Part shown: positions 10,883 through 22,900 of the stretch, in pieces
How the letters are laid out: the number at the start of each line of letters is the position of its first letter
Position numbering within the stretch: the stretch's first letter is position 1
Origin: Grammothele lineata
Lineage: Eukaryota > Basidiomycota > Agaricomycetes > Polyporales > Polyporaceae
DNA length: 64,000 nt
NCBI GenBank assembly: GCA_002150815.3
Contig: NDFF03000116.1
Coordinates: 208,943 to 272,942, forward strand
Direction of reading: 5' to 3'
The notes under the pieces: generated by a model
Databases searched by the model: none
Seen by the model: the letters and a program-made list of their open reading frames with translations, nothing else
What the model was told of the DNA's origin: nothing
Translations under genes and position numbers: made by a program

Positions 10883-13430
10883 TCAAGCAGCGTTCGACGC
10901 CGGAGCCGCCCCCCGCTCGATATCAGGCTGCGGCGCGCCCTGGCGACCAAAGCGCAAGAAGCCAAACCGGCCGCGCTCGGGCTGCGCCGTCGGTGCAGGC
11001 ACCGCAGGCACAGGGACCGCGGGGGGCGCGCCAGCGGCGGGAGGGGGGACGTGGTCGTCGATCGACGCGGACTCGCGGTGCTCGTCTTTCTCGGGGGGTG
11101 TGGTCGTGATGCGGAGGAGCGAGGTGTATGCTGTACGGTGCATGAGGTCAGCCAGTGAGCTAGGAAGGGATGTAGGGGTGGGCACGTACGTTGGCGGCAG
11201 ACGGGGCAGAACCAGCCCTTGGCCTTCCTCTTCCTCCTCGGGTTCTGCACGATAGGCACAGGAGGGGCAGGAACGGGCGGTGCCGCGCCTTCAGCTCCCT
11301 CCGCCGCTGGAGGCGTCGCGTCGGTCGCACCCTCCGCGGGGGTGGCCTCGCTCGCGCCCTCGGTACCAGGTGCGGCAGTCTCGCTATCGTTGTGGACGAT
11401 GGTGCCCCCGGCACCGAACTCGATCATGTTCACCGCACAGTCGCGGCATGCAACGAGGTGACGACACGGAAGGAGGACGACTTCGCGTGGAGAGGAAAGG
11501 CAGAGGAGACACTCGGACGAGGGCTCGTCCTCAGTTGTAGTGGTGGGTGGGACGGCAGGCGGGTAGGTGTGCGTGTCTAACTGGGCGGTCGGGGGCGGGG
11601 CAGTGGGCTGGGAGGAGGTAGTCGAGTTGGCGGAAAGACCGTAGATCTCGTGGAGGTGGAAGGTGTGGAGACCAATCTGTGGTATACTACCGTTAGAGAT
11701 GTTAGCATAAGAGAACCGCATCGGTACGTACAGTCGCCTCGCGCTTGACAACCTTGACAACCCACGGACGCTTGTCCTCTTCTTCTTCGGCACCCTCCAC
11801 CGCAACCGGGGGAGCCCCAAACCGAACGATGTGGAGGTACGTCACCTGCTCGTTGGGCGAGGGCAAGTCCTTGCCATCCTCGTCGAGGGCCGTGAGGCGG
11901 ATCGTCACGCGCACGCCGACCTCCTCCTCCTTACTCTCCTTAGCCTTCTCCTCCCCCTCAGCCGTAGGCTGAGCGTCCGCATCCAGCACCGCAAGCGCAG
12001 GGCCCGCGACCCCGCGGTCCTGGTTCCGCTTCCGGAAGTGGAAGTTCGTGAAGCGCTTCTTGCGCGGAGCGGGCTCCGCGGGCGCCGCCGCCGCCGCCTC
12101 GGCCAGAGCCTGCTTCTCCGGGTCCGCGGACGCAGAGGATGAGCCTGCGTCCGCAGCGGGCGCCGCGGCGCGCTGGTGGTCGAAGCGGCCGAGCTCGAGC
12201 GTCGCGCCGTCCTCGAACTTGAGCGTGCGCCCGAACCCGCCCTCGGTGACGGTCTCGAAGACGAGCAGCTTGCAGAGCCCGGAGGCGTCCGGCTTGCCGG
12301 CCATGGGGTGCTTGGGCGACAGGAGGACGTTCACGCGGATGGCGCATTTGGGGGCGTCACAGTCGTATTCGAACTCGAGTGCGTGGTGGTGTTGGGAGTC
12401 TGCGTGTTCGGCATCTTCGCCGGTATCATTCTCCAGAGGGGAGAGGCGGAGGGTAGGGCGTTTGAGGTTGACGAGTGCCTGCAGCGTCGTCGTGGAATAA
12501 TGTGTCTGGATATAGGTAGGTTATAAGTATGCTGTGAAAATAGCCGGCGCAAAGGCGAGATGCTCGTGCGACTGGTCGCTCCGAAGGCCATGAATCCATT
12601 GACGAAGAGGACATTTGCTTTTGTTGAAGTAACCGGACGGAGACCGCATGGAGACTTGGAAACCAGACCCTCCTATCATGTCCGCAGCCAATACAGTCGG
12701 CGGGCAAGCAACCAGCGCAGACGATCGTACCACGCTTGCATGCGCAACCCGCCAGGCCAGAATCCGCCTTGCAGCCCCGACTCACGCACGAATTGCCAAA
12801 TACCGACACATGGCCCCCCAAAAGTCCGAGAAGGCCGGAGACAAGGCGTACGACTCACCTCCTTGCTCTTCGCGATCCAGCCCTTGACGATGTCCGGGGT
12901 GAGGACGTCCGAGCTCTTCTCGCTGCTCTCCGTCCAGTCCGGGCCGCCCCCAAGCACGCCGATGTTGGGCCCGAAGAGCGTATCGTTCGCCTTCTTCTCC
13001 GAAGCGGCTGCTGGGGCTATAGTAGTAGTCGGGGCAGCGGGCGCCCCCGGTGCGGGGGCGGGCGTGCCCATGTCGATCACGACGGCGTTCTGGGCCATGC
13101 GGGTCGCAGCGCGGGAGGTGTTGGTGTCTACGCGGGCGAGGTAGGGGGTCTGGTGTATGCCCCGGACTCGGTTCCAAGACGCGTACTGGCTGTTGTCTGT
13201 GGGGCAACCGTGCGCCGGTCAGACGGTGAGCGACAGTGCAGGCGGGCGCGGGGGAAGCAGAGAGGCAGGGGATGGGGGACGGGGCTGTTACGCACACCAG
13301 GAGGCAAAACTGGCCATCCGATGGTGGGGGGACGACTTTGTAGTCTGAGAGAGAGGGGCAAGGTGCGAGCGAGCGCGGTGGGAGCTTTAGCGCGGACCCT
13401 GTGCACCCGCTCATCTAATCTTGGACCCAT
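10883..13430 (-). CDS. Mahogunin (MGRN1/RNF157)-type RING E3 ubiquitin ligase
   Basis: Predicted E3 ligase. The beta-rich substrate/adaptor region has the hallmark LQALVNLKRPTLRL (MGRN1: LVNIRKDSLRL) and FEYDCDAPKCAIRV. Further on come LHTFHLHEIYGL, which matches MGRN1 LLQEIYGI, and a C3HC4 RING: CLLCLSSPREVVLLPCRHLV, then CRDC, then FCPVCRQPYTSLL. Main exons lie near 13196-12857, 12503-11735, 11670-11190 and 11135-10883. The N-terminus is uncertain. A short first exon from ATG 13430 joins in phase at 13297/13196, but an internal ATG at 13098 (MAQNAVVIDMG) is also possible. A low-complexity insert of about 70 residues sits inside the RING. The C-terminal tail is Pro/Ala-rich. Confidence 0.8.
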
Positions 13431-13578
13431 TTGTCACGCCCACGCCGACTCCCACCCGCTCCGACCTCAGTCTCCTCCAGCCCGGCCGAGCACCCGTCTC
13501 GTGGTTATCCGCGCCTTGTTCGAGTCATCGCAACCGCGTCTCTGTTGAGGCTGAAAACCAGCCAGCCCACCAGCCACC

Positions 13579-13864
13579 TGTAACCGTCGCGATCCCGTGG
13601 GAACGTTGTGGTCACACGATGTAAGGAAGAGCGGACGAGGCACAGACAGGTTGCAAGTCTGCTGGTATTCGCAAGTACGCTGAGCAGCAACTACCACGAC
13701 TCTACACACATATATACGATTCTTTGGATGGTCCGTGCGCTATCGTCAGGGAACGCCCCCATCTACGGGACGTATGGAGCTCCGGGGTACCGCGAGGTCG
13801 AGCGGGTGCCGGCCGATAACGTGACCTGGGGAGTAACGCGTGACCGAGAGACTTGTCCGTTACA
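13579..13864 (-). repeat. 3' LTR of the Ty3/Gypsy element
   Basis: Begins TGTAACCG and ends CCGTTACA on the plus strand. It differs from the other LTR by three substitutions. It carries the internal TATA-like word ACACATATATACG also present in its partner. Confidence 0.93.
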
Positions 13865-13902
13865 TACGCCCTCCGAGTATCGCCTCCCTGCGATACTCCG
13901 CT

Positions 13903-16900
13903 CTACTGCCCCGTCTCCATCGCGTTCGCGTTTTTCCCCCCCTTCTTCTTCTTCTTCTCGCCCTGCTTGTCCTGCTTTTCCATCTCGACGTCGTCCTCTC
14001 CTTCGGCGTCCTCATCATCCTCCGCAACGAAGTCCTGCAAGCCGTCAAAGTGGGATGAGCCCGAGGGACCGGCCTGAGGAGTGGGCTCGCGTGGCTGGTG
14101 AGTCTTGGCCTTCCGCGGCGGCGCGGCCGGGAGCTCGAGGTCCTCCTCGCGGTCGCGTTTGGCCCGGCGCTGCTCGCGCGCGGCCTCCGCCTTCTCCGCA
14201 CGCCTGATCTCATCGCGTTTTTGCTGCCAGAGGAGTTTCTCGATGAGCAGCTCCTGTTCGGCGGTGTAGCGGCGGGGCTCGTCTCGGAGGAGGATAGGGG
14301 AGAGGGTGTCGACGCCGATGGGCTTTCGGACGACGGTAACGGCTCCGTCGTTCGCGACGGTACAGAAGCCGAACTCAACACCGTCGAGGGCATTGAAGAG
14401 GCGAGCGAAGGTGTCGTAGCCCGCGGGGTAGGCATTGGCCTTCGGGTTGAAGCCGCGCTCACGAAGGAGCCTGTCGAAGCGGCAGAAGAGGCGAACGCCA
14501 GGAGATGCAAAGCGCCAAGTGATGTCCCGGGCGGCGGGGTCCTCAATGAGTAGGTCTCCGCAGGCGTCAAGGCGGCGGATGCCCGGGTGCTCGAAGACCT
14601 TCGACTGGAGCGGCATGGTAGTGGAGGAAAGGACGATGGTGAATGTGAGGAGGAGGGAGTGGATGGTGAGGAGGATGGTGTGGATGATGAGGGAAAGGGC
14701 CGGACGCGAGGCAAGTAGCTCCAGGGTCCTCAACGACGGCTGAGGGGAACTAACAAGCCCTTCGTCGTCCTCCGAGGCTGTTATATCCTCGTCCCGGCCC
14801 CCGCTGACCGCAAGAGCACCCAAAAACACCTGGGGGTCATCAGCCGGGGGCTCCCCCGATCCAGCAGGGAGTTCCGTGATACTGGTGGCGTCGAGGACCT
14901 CAAGGTAAGCCTTGACAACGTCCAGGTGCGCGATCAGAGAGTAGGGCACCCAGGTGCGGTCACCCGAGCGCCACAGTGCCTCGAAAATCGCGTCCTTGCC
15001 TGAGCCTCGGTGAGAGAGCAGCTTATCGATAGCCCACTCGCCCTCCGTCTCCTCGAGATCGGCTACCTGGCTGACCAGACGGCCAGGGAACAACCGATCG
15101 TCGTTTGGCTCGTGCACGCGAAGAAGCGAAGCATGAAACACATCGTGAACGCCACGACGCTTCAAGTCCGCGGGGAGCTCGAGGCGGTAGGAATAGTTAC
15201 CGAAGTCATGTAGAATACGGTAGGGACCAATATACTTCGGCGCGAGCTTGCGCGAGTAACCCTTTGGCAGGGAGATGTTCTTAGTTGAAAGGTACACAAG
15301 GTCGCCCTCTGCGAATGGGGCAGGGCGGCGGCGACGGTTAGCGTCGCGGGTCTGCTTGACCCGTGCAGCAATCACGCTATCGTGGGCCGCCATGATCGCG
15401 TTCTTGACGCGCTGCGCGAACGCGCGGACACCGGGGTACTCCTCCTTGGAGGCGTCGTTCCACACCATCGCGCGAGGCATGCGGCCCGTGTTCAGGAAGA
15501 ACGGAGCAAATCCGGTCGTGTCCGAACGGGCGGTATTGATAGCAAACTCGATACCGGGTAAACGAGCGACCCAATCTTTCTGCCGGGGGCCAATGCACTG
15601 ACGCAGCATTTGCCCCACAGTACGGTTTGCTCGTTCCGTGGAGCCGTCCGACTCGGGATGGTATGCGCTCGACATGCGCAACTCCGTTCCGATGAGGGAG
15701 TGGAGGTGAGTCCAGAACAGGCTCGTAAACAGGACATCCCGGTCACTGACTATGGCTTCGGGCACACCGTGGTGCTTGTAGACTTCCGCGAAGACAAGTT
15801 CCGCAACCTCGCGCGCCGTGTAGTTGATTCGGCTCGGCACGAGGTGCACCATACCCGTGAGTAGGTCGATTATGGTCGTAATCGCGTTAAATGACCCGTC
15901 GCGGTTTTTCGACTCTGGAAGCGGTCCTACAAAGTCGATTCCGATGATCTGCCAAGGCCGTCCGGGCACAGCAAGAGGGTTCAGCAATCCGTAAGGTTTC
16001 TGGTTGCTCGGCTTGCTGCGCTTGCATGTCTGACAAGTCCGACAGAACTCAAGCACATCCTGGGACATAGTCTTCCACCAGACATGGTCCCGGAGCAACC
16101 CCAAGGTCTTATAAGCACCCAGATGAGCTAAAAGCGAATGCGCGTGGAGGATAACAATCTCGCGCACGCTTCGCTCGCCCACAAGGATACGAGGTATGCA
16201 CAGGAGTTTCTGTCCTTGTACCATGATGAACACTAAACCGTCTTCGACACGGAAGTTCTTATGGAATTTCTGGTTCTCTAGGATCTTCGCGAAGAAGGGA
16301 TCCTCCGAGTAGCGGTCACGAAGGTTTGCCATCAAGTCGAGACCATCCGAGGCGGCCGAAACATGTTCAAGAAACCGATCCTCAAGTGCTACCGCAGGTG
16401 GGTGTGATATGTCTTCAGACTGAGCAGGAGGAGCTAATGCCTCCGTTACAGAGTTGTCGGACCCGTTTCCGGGGCTCGCGCCCTCCCGTCCTTCGTCAGC
16501 GACACGAAGGACGACACGCTTAATCCGCTTGGAGAACTCGCGCGCCGTCTCGGGACGACCTGTCTCCGCAGGTGCGGGGGGCGCGCTGGCCTTGCGCTGG
16601 CGCGCGACCGCTGGCTTCGCACCAGGCGCAGTCTCCTTCGACACGCCCTCCGGCGCGGAGATCGTCTCTGGCGGAGAGGGACTCTGCGCGCGTTCCCGCG
16701 AGCGCGCACGCGCGCGGGGTGTAGCGGCCTGCCGCGGGGGCTTTACAACAGGAACAACCGTCCGCGGAACTCGTCCAGGAGGGGCCGCAGGGACCGACGC
16801 GCCCTCCGCCCTAGAAGATGCGTGACGCGCAGAGCGCCGCAGCGGCTCAGTCATGACAGCCGCCATCGCCTCCATGCCAGTGAGTACAGGAGCTGAGATC

Positions 16901-19900
16901 GCCTGCGCAGCAAGGTGCTGACGCAATTTCTCATGCTCGTCATGCTCCGTGTACTCCGAGGCAGCGCGAACGGTCCCCGGCGCGTCATTTGAATAGATTC
17001 GAGACAGTGCGTCCGCGAGCACGTTCTCCACTCCAGGTGTGTACTGAACCTTAAAGTCGTACTCGGAGATCGCTTCGAGCCAACGCGCCTGACGTCCGGA
17101 CAGGTTCTTCTGCCCCATCAAGTGAATGAGGCCCTTGTGGTCTGTAACCCAAGTGAACGAGCAACCCAGCAAGATGTCCCGGTGCCGCAGCATGGCCTCG
17201 ACACCGGCGAGCATCTCAATCTCGTGAACCGGGTAATTCGACTGCGCCGAGGTGAGTTTCGCCGAGAAGAACGCCGCCACGCGGGCAACCTTATAATCTT
17301 CGCCCTGGCAGACGACACCCGCGATTCCGCCATGCGAGCCATCCGTGACAAGCCAGATTGGCGGCGCCGTCGCAGAGTAATCGAGCGGCTTCCGGTGGTG
17401 CTCGCGGTGGGCATGAACGAGACGCTTAATCTCGTCAAAAGCGCGCTGGTGAGTATAATCCCATACGAAACTTGTCTCGGAACCTGTGAGTGACGAGAGG
17501 ATCCCCATAGGAATACGAACAGTCGCAATATCATCTGCGAGGTATCCAACGGAGCCGAGGAAACCCCGCAGGAGCTCCTTGTTCGTAGGAACTTTCCAGT
17601 TCAAGACACTGTCGACCTTGTCCGGGTCCATACGAATCCCTTCGTCATCAACCACACGGCCGAGGACCTTCATCTCGCGACAGAGAAATTTCAGCTTCGT
17701 CGCGCTAAGGTAAAGCTGCTCCTTTCGGAGAATATCAATAACTTCTTTGCAGTGCTGGATGTGCTCCGCAAGTGTCGACGAGAAGATGACAATGTCATCA
17801 AGGTAGACGGCCATACATTTCCCAATTAAGTGACCGAAAAGATGGTTCATGAGTGACTGGTACGTCGCGACCGCGTTACAATCGCCCTGTTGGAGAACTA
17901 GGCTAACCATGTTCCCGTCCGGGGTCGTCATAGCGGTGCGCTCGACATGATCCGGCTCAATGCGGATCTGCTCGTAAGCATCCTTCCCGTCGATCAAAGA
18001 CCGGTACGGCATGCGCGCAACATTCCGTAAGATGCCCTCCATGTCAGGCAGCGGAGAGGACAATTTATGAGTGTTCGCGTTCCGCTCGCGCAGATCACAC
18101 ACAACACGCAAACGTGGCGGAATACCCTTCACACCAGTCCCCGGCTTGGTCAACAGAAGCATAGGGGAGGTAGTGCGTGCGTTGGTCATGCGCCAGCGTC
18201 CTGACTTGAGGTAAGCATCTCGTTTTTCGATCCAGCTCGCGCGATGAGCGTCCGGACACTTAGACGGTCGCCAGGTATATACCTTGGACAATTCCTTGAG
18301 GGGAATCGTGTGATTGATCTCCCGGAGCGGCGGAAGGGGAGTATCACTCGCTTCGGCGCATATGTCCGCTGCATACTCACGCAAGTGTTGACGCGCGGCT
18401 TCCAGATCCTCTTCAAAGACATCCGCCGCGCGCGAGGCAATAGCGCGGACATTCTTCCCTTCAATAGGGAGAGCGGCATTGCTTCCGATGACGACTGTGG
18501 ACGGATGGAAGGTCAAGGTCATACGGTGCTGGAAGAGAAAGGGAGTACCCAAAATAAGGTCATATCCCTGTAAGTTCACTAGGTCGAAATATCGCTCTTC
18601 CGATACACCCTGGTACTCAATGCGAGCATTGCACCCAGTGTTGATCTTCGCACGAGATCCCTGCACAGCCAACTGCACTGGTAAGGGCTTCGCCAACTCG
18701 TCCGGCGTGATTCCGAGCTGATGTGCGAGCTTAGTAGACATAAAGTCGGCCAAGGATCCCGTGTCTAGCAGCGCGCGGGCAGGGTGCCCGTTGATATCGA
18801 CTACGACCACAAGTGGCTCCGGAACGACTCGACGGAAGTCCCGAGGAGTGGCGGAGTTCCGCTGAATAGCGGGCAACGGGGGTAAGTCCCCGACCGCATT
18901 CAGCTCCAGCACGTTCCCGGGTAGTGAGTCCGTCAAGTACACTTCCAGCTCACCCGGCCGCAAGTGTTCTGACCGAAATACAGGAGGGTCAATACACAAA
19001 TAAAATTGCTTCGCAAACCAGTCAGGCAGGTCAAAGCGAGGATTCTCGAGAAGCTCCCGTGGGCACACCGCGAAAAAACGAAGGTACGCATCATATATGT
19101 ACACGCCATCCGAGACGCTTGCGCTCGCATACCGCGGGCTGTCATACCGCAGCTGGTCCAGAATGTGCCAGGGGCGATGGACCTCCATCACGGCTGCGGC
19201 GCCTTCGACTAACGCATCTCCCATAAGCTCACGCTCGCGGGCAGGCACACAGTCGACATGTTCCGCTCGGAGGCGGCTACGAAACCAACCAGCAATATCG
19301 AAGTCTGGCTCTCGAAGCCAGCTCCTGTCCAATTCTGGCGGCTCGCTCAATCCGGTGCCCCACAGCATGTAAGTGTCCTCATCTAGCTCAAGATAGAACT
19401 TAATTTCATTGTCTGCATCAGGATCTGCCAGATACGGCCGTGATGCTTCAAGAATCGCCGTCGCGCGCAGACGGTACAGGTCCCCGACAGCGGGCGGCTC
19501 CCAGGACAAGTCGCGCGAGCGAGGCGGGTTCGCATCAATTCTGACGCGATCTGCACTATACGGGCGGGGCGGAGGCGGCGCTTCAGCAGTGGGGGCACTA
19601 GGCTCACCCTCCGGAGCATAGAAGAGCTGTTCAAGGTCCCCCGGCTCCAAGTCGTCAAGACCGAACGGCCCGATGAGCGCGTCTCGCACCCTCCGCGCGT
19701 ACCACGCTTCCAGGTCAAGGTGGGGGTTTAGGAAAATCTGCGCGGGGCATAAGAGGGCAAGAGATAGGTAGAGATCTTGTATCTCGAGTAGGCCGTTGTT
19801 CTCCGGAACCGGCATGACAACTATGCGAATTCCACCATTCGATTTTACGCCGCGCACAGGGAAGGGGAGGCAGTCCATAAACAGTCGTTCTAGCGCGCGC

Positions 19901-22900
19901 GCTATCCCGACGGCTTTGTTCCTAGGCCACTCCGGACATAGGATTCGGATATCCCCAATTATGTGCCGCCAGCCCGATTTCTTACGCAAGGATACATCGG
20001 GCAACTGTAATTCGCTGAGGGGAACATCCCCGAGGTCAGCAATGCGGTATGTACCCATGTCGGGCATAGGAGACTCGTCCATTTCGTCGTCAGAGTCATC
20101 AGAGCCGCTAGAGTAGTCGGACGGGCTCTGCTCATCCTCAGTGATGTCATCAAGGTCAGGCAGACTCTCGAAGCCCGATTCCGAGTCTTCTTCTGATGGA
20201 ATAACCACAGTGTCCTCCTCCGCAACAGGAGGCTGCACGGGCTGATGGAACCACTGCCCGATATGTGCTGCGAAAGCGTCATCTTCGCTGTCACACTGGC
20301 TCGCGTCATCAGACTCAAGCTCGGAGCGATAGTCCAGGAAGTCGTCGCAGTCTGCATCCCACTCTGAGTCGTCATCAGAAGCAGGCGGAGTGACTAACTC
20401 TGGAAGCCCAGAGCTATCCGTTTCCCAACCGTCAAGGTCAACCGCGCCCAAGGACACCTCGTCAATGCGAGCGGTGGACTCGGACAGAGCACGTCGCTCT
20501 TCGGCTTCGGACAAGTTGAGGCCTACACTGAAGCTGGTAAGCCCCGGAGGCTTCCCTTTCTTATTAGACTGAACTCGGTTTGCCTTAGGACAGTTTCGCT
20601 CCATGTGCCCGACTTCGTGGCACTTGAAACACTTGTTCGCGGCTACATGCTCGGCGCGCTCCTCAGGTGAGAGTCGAGAGGGCTCGCGCGGAGTCTGAGC
20701 CGGCGCGCGCTCGGTGCGCGGCTTGTTCCCCTGACCGGGCGTGGTGGCAGGACGAGACTGAGAGCCTCGTGCGGGGCGCGCGGCGGGAGTACTATTGGGC
20801 TTAGCTGAGTTCGTCCCGCTGGACGTATGCTTACGACCCGAGGCGGTCGACGAGCCAGAGCTGCGTTCCGGCCGTGGGGTCTGCTCTGGCTTAGCAGGTG
20901 CGGTGGGCCGCTGGCGACGCGCGCCGCCAACCTCGTATGCTCGCTCGATGGCAGTGGCCTCAGTGTCGAGGACTTCCCAGGAGATAGTCTCCATGTTATA
21001 GTTCTTAAGGTAGAGCTCCTGTACAATGTAGTCATCGAGCCCCTTCCAGAAGCGACGCACGCGAGCCTGAAGCGGGTCATCGCCGACGATGGCCATCAGA
21101 CCCACAAGCTCGTGAACATATTCTTTCACGGATCGTCCACGCTGGCGAGAGCGATCCAACTTGTCACGCATGTCCTGGCGGAATGTGCCAGGAAAGCAAT
21201 GGTCAAAGAGCCCTTGGTAGAAAGACTGCAAAGTCCACGACGTGGGGTCATGGCTAGCAGCGAAGTGATAATAATTAAAAGCCTTTCCGGACAAATAATT
21301 CGATACTTCGAATACACGCCTCTCTTGAGGCAATTGATACCCATCCATATAAGCGTTCACCTGCTGCGTGAACTGGATGAACGTCGCGACGTCCGCGCGA
21401 CCGTCGTACTTCTCAGGTTCGCGCGGCTTCCAAGTCGGAACGCGAGAGGTAGTCGTAGCCGGAGCCTGAGCAACCGCAACATTAGCACTAGCCTGCGCGG
21501 GAGCAGCGAGTCCCGTTGGCGGCACTGCTGCGCTCGCGCTGAAAGCTCGCCCCAGCGCGCTGTTGGGGTCAATCTGCGCCGAAGGGCGCCAGGTTGTGCC
21601 GCTGCCGATGGGGTTTGCAGAGGCCGAGGCAGTCACCGTGGGCGGGGGCGGCTGAGCGAAGATCCCGGACACCGAGCTGACAGGCACGGCGTGCGGCACT
21701 TGAGGCGGCGCGGCAGGCGGCGCGGGCGCGGAGGCGTAGGGCGGGGATGCCATGGACTGGGCGAGTATGAGCCCACGCATCTGCGCGCGCATCTCGCTGA
21801 GCTCGCGCTCGAGCTCGCGAATGCGCTCGGAGGCTGGGTCGCTGTGCGGAGCGACACCGACCGGAACCTTCACGGGGGCAGGGGCGGACTGAGATATGCC
21901 TGGCGGGCCTGGCACCTCACGCCGCTCCTCCTGCTGCACCACGCGAGAGCTCTTGAGTCGCTCGAAGTCACGCAGGGCCCTGCGCTGAGCTTCGATGTCC
22001 AGCTCCTCTGGTTCTAACGAGACTGCACCCCAGTTGCGGGGGTCAATCGATTTGCCTTTCTCGTAGGCGGACGGTCCTGCCACCGGGCTCGGCGGCGAGA
22101 CTGGGAGGTCCGAGGACTTGTCCGAGGTCGTGGTCGGATAGTCGGGGTCGCGCATCGTGACAGCGCGCATGCGGCGGTCGAACCGCTCACGATCTCCCGG
22201 AGTCATAGTGCTCTCAGCCTCACGGACGGCTTTCTGTTGAGCAGCACTAAGGGCACCCGAGTGCACAGCGGGGCCCGAGTGAGGGGTAGCACTCACTAAA
22301 ACACTTCCCGGCTCACACTGAGCGAAGGGAATGTCGATGAGAACACCTTCGCGCGGTCTAGCGACCGGCGTCGGGTTCGCGGGGGTCTTGGGGAACTCCT
22401 CGGAGTCGTCGATGAGGTCCCGAAGAGGGGTCGCACCGTCTTGCTGGGGCACAGCAGCTTCCGTCCCGGCAGACGTCTCAGACGGGGGTTGGAAGGGGGC
22501 ACGAAATATATTTTGTGTCATCCTAGGTGGAGTACTCTCCGCACGAGGAGGGGTATAGTACTCCTCGAGGCCGACAGGCTGTCGGCCAGGCGAGGAGTAT
22601 CTGCTCGGAGCCGCGGCGACCGGGCTGAAGGACAGCTCGGGGCGGACACCGGACGGGCCATGGTGGCTCTCGTACGCAGAGGGGAGGGAGGAGAGGCTCG
22701 ACCCGAAGGCCGCGTCGACCGAGTCATCGACAGCGACTGGAAACTCACCGGGGACCGTCTCCTGCATAGGCGGGGTCTGGCCTCCAGAGGAGTCTTCGAA
22801 ATGAGCCATTGGGGATTGAGTTTTGAGGGGATTGAGTCGGGGTCGCGAGGTGATCAAGCTCGGAGGATCCGACGAGGGTAAAGAAGTTGAGAGAGGGGTT

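Noticed and set aside
10876..11820. 314-codon minus-strand frame as a separate gene
   Set aside because: Its middle part is the RING exon of the Mahogunin-like gene; its flanks read through introns. Folded into the larger gene model.
20827..22017. Open frame of 396 codons on the plus strand
   Set aside because: It is antisense to the gag region of the retrotransposon, Arg/Leu-rich, without domain motifs. It arises from GC-biased codons on the other strand.
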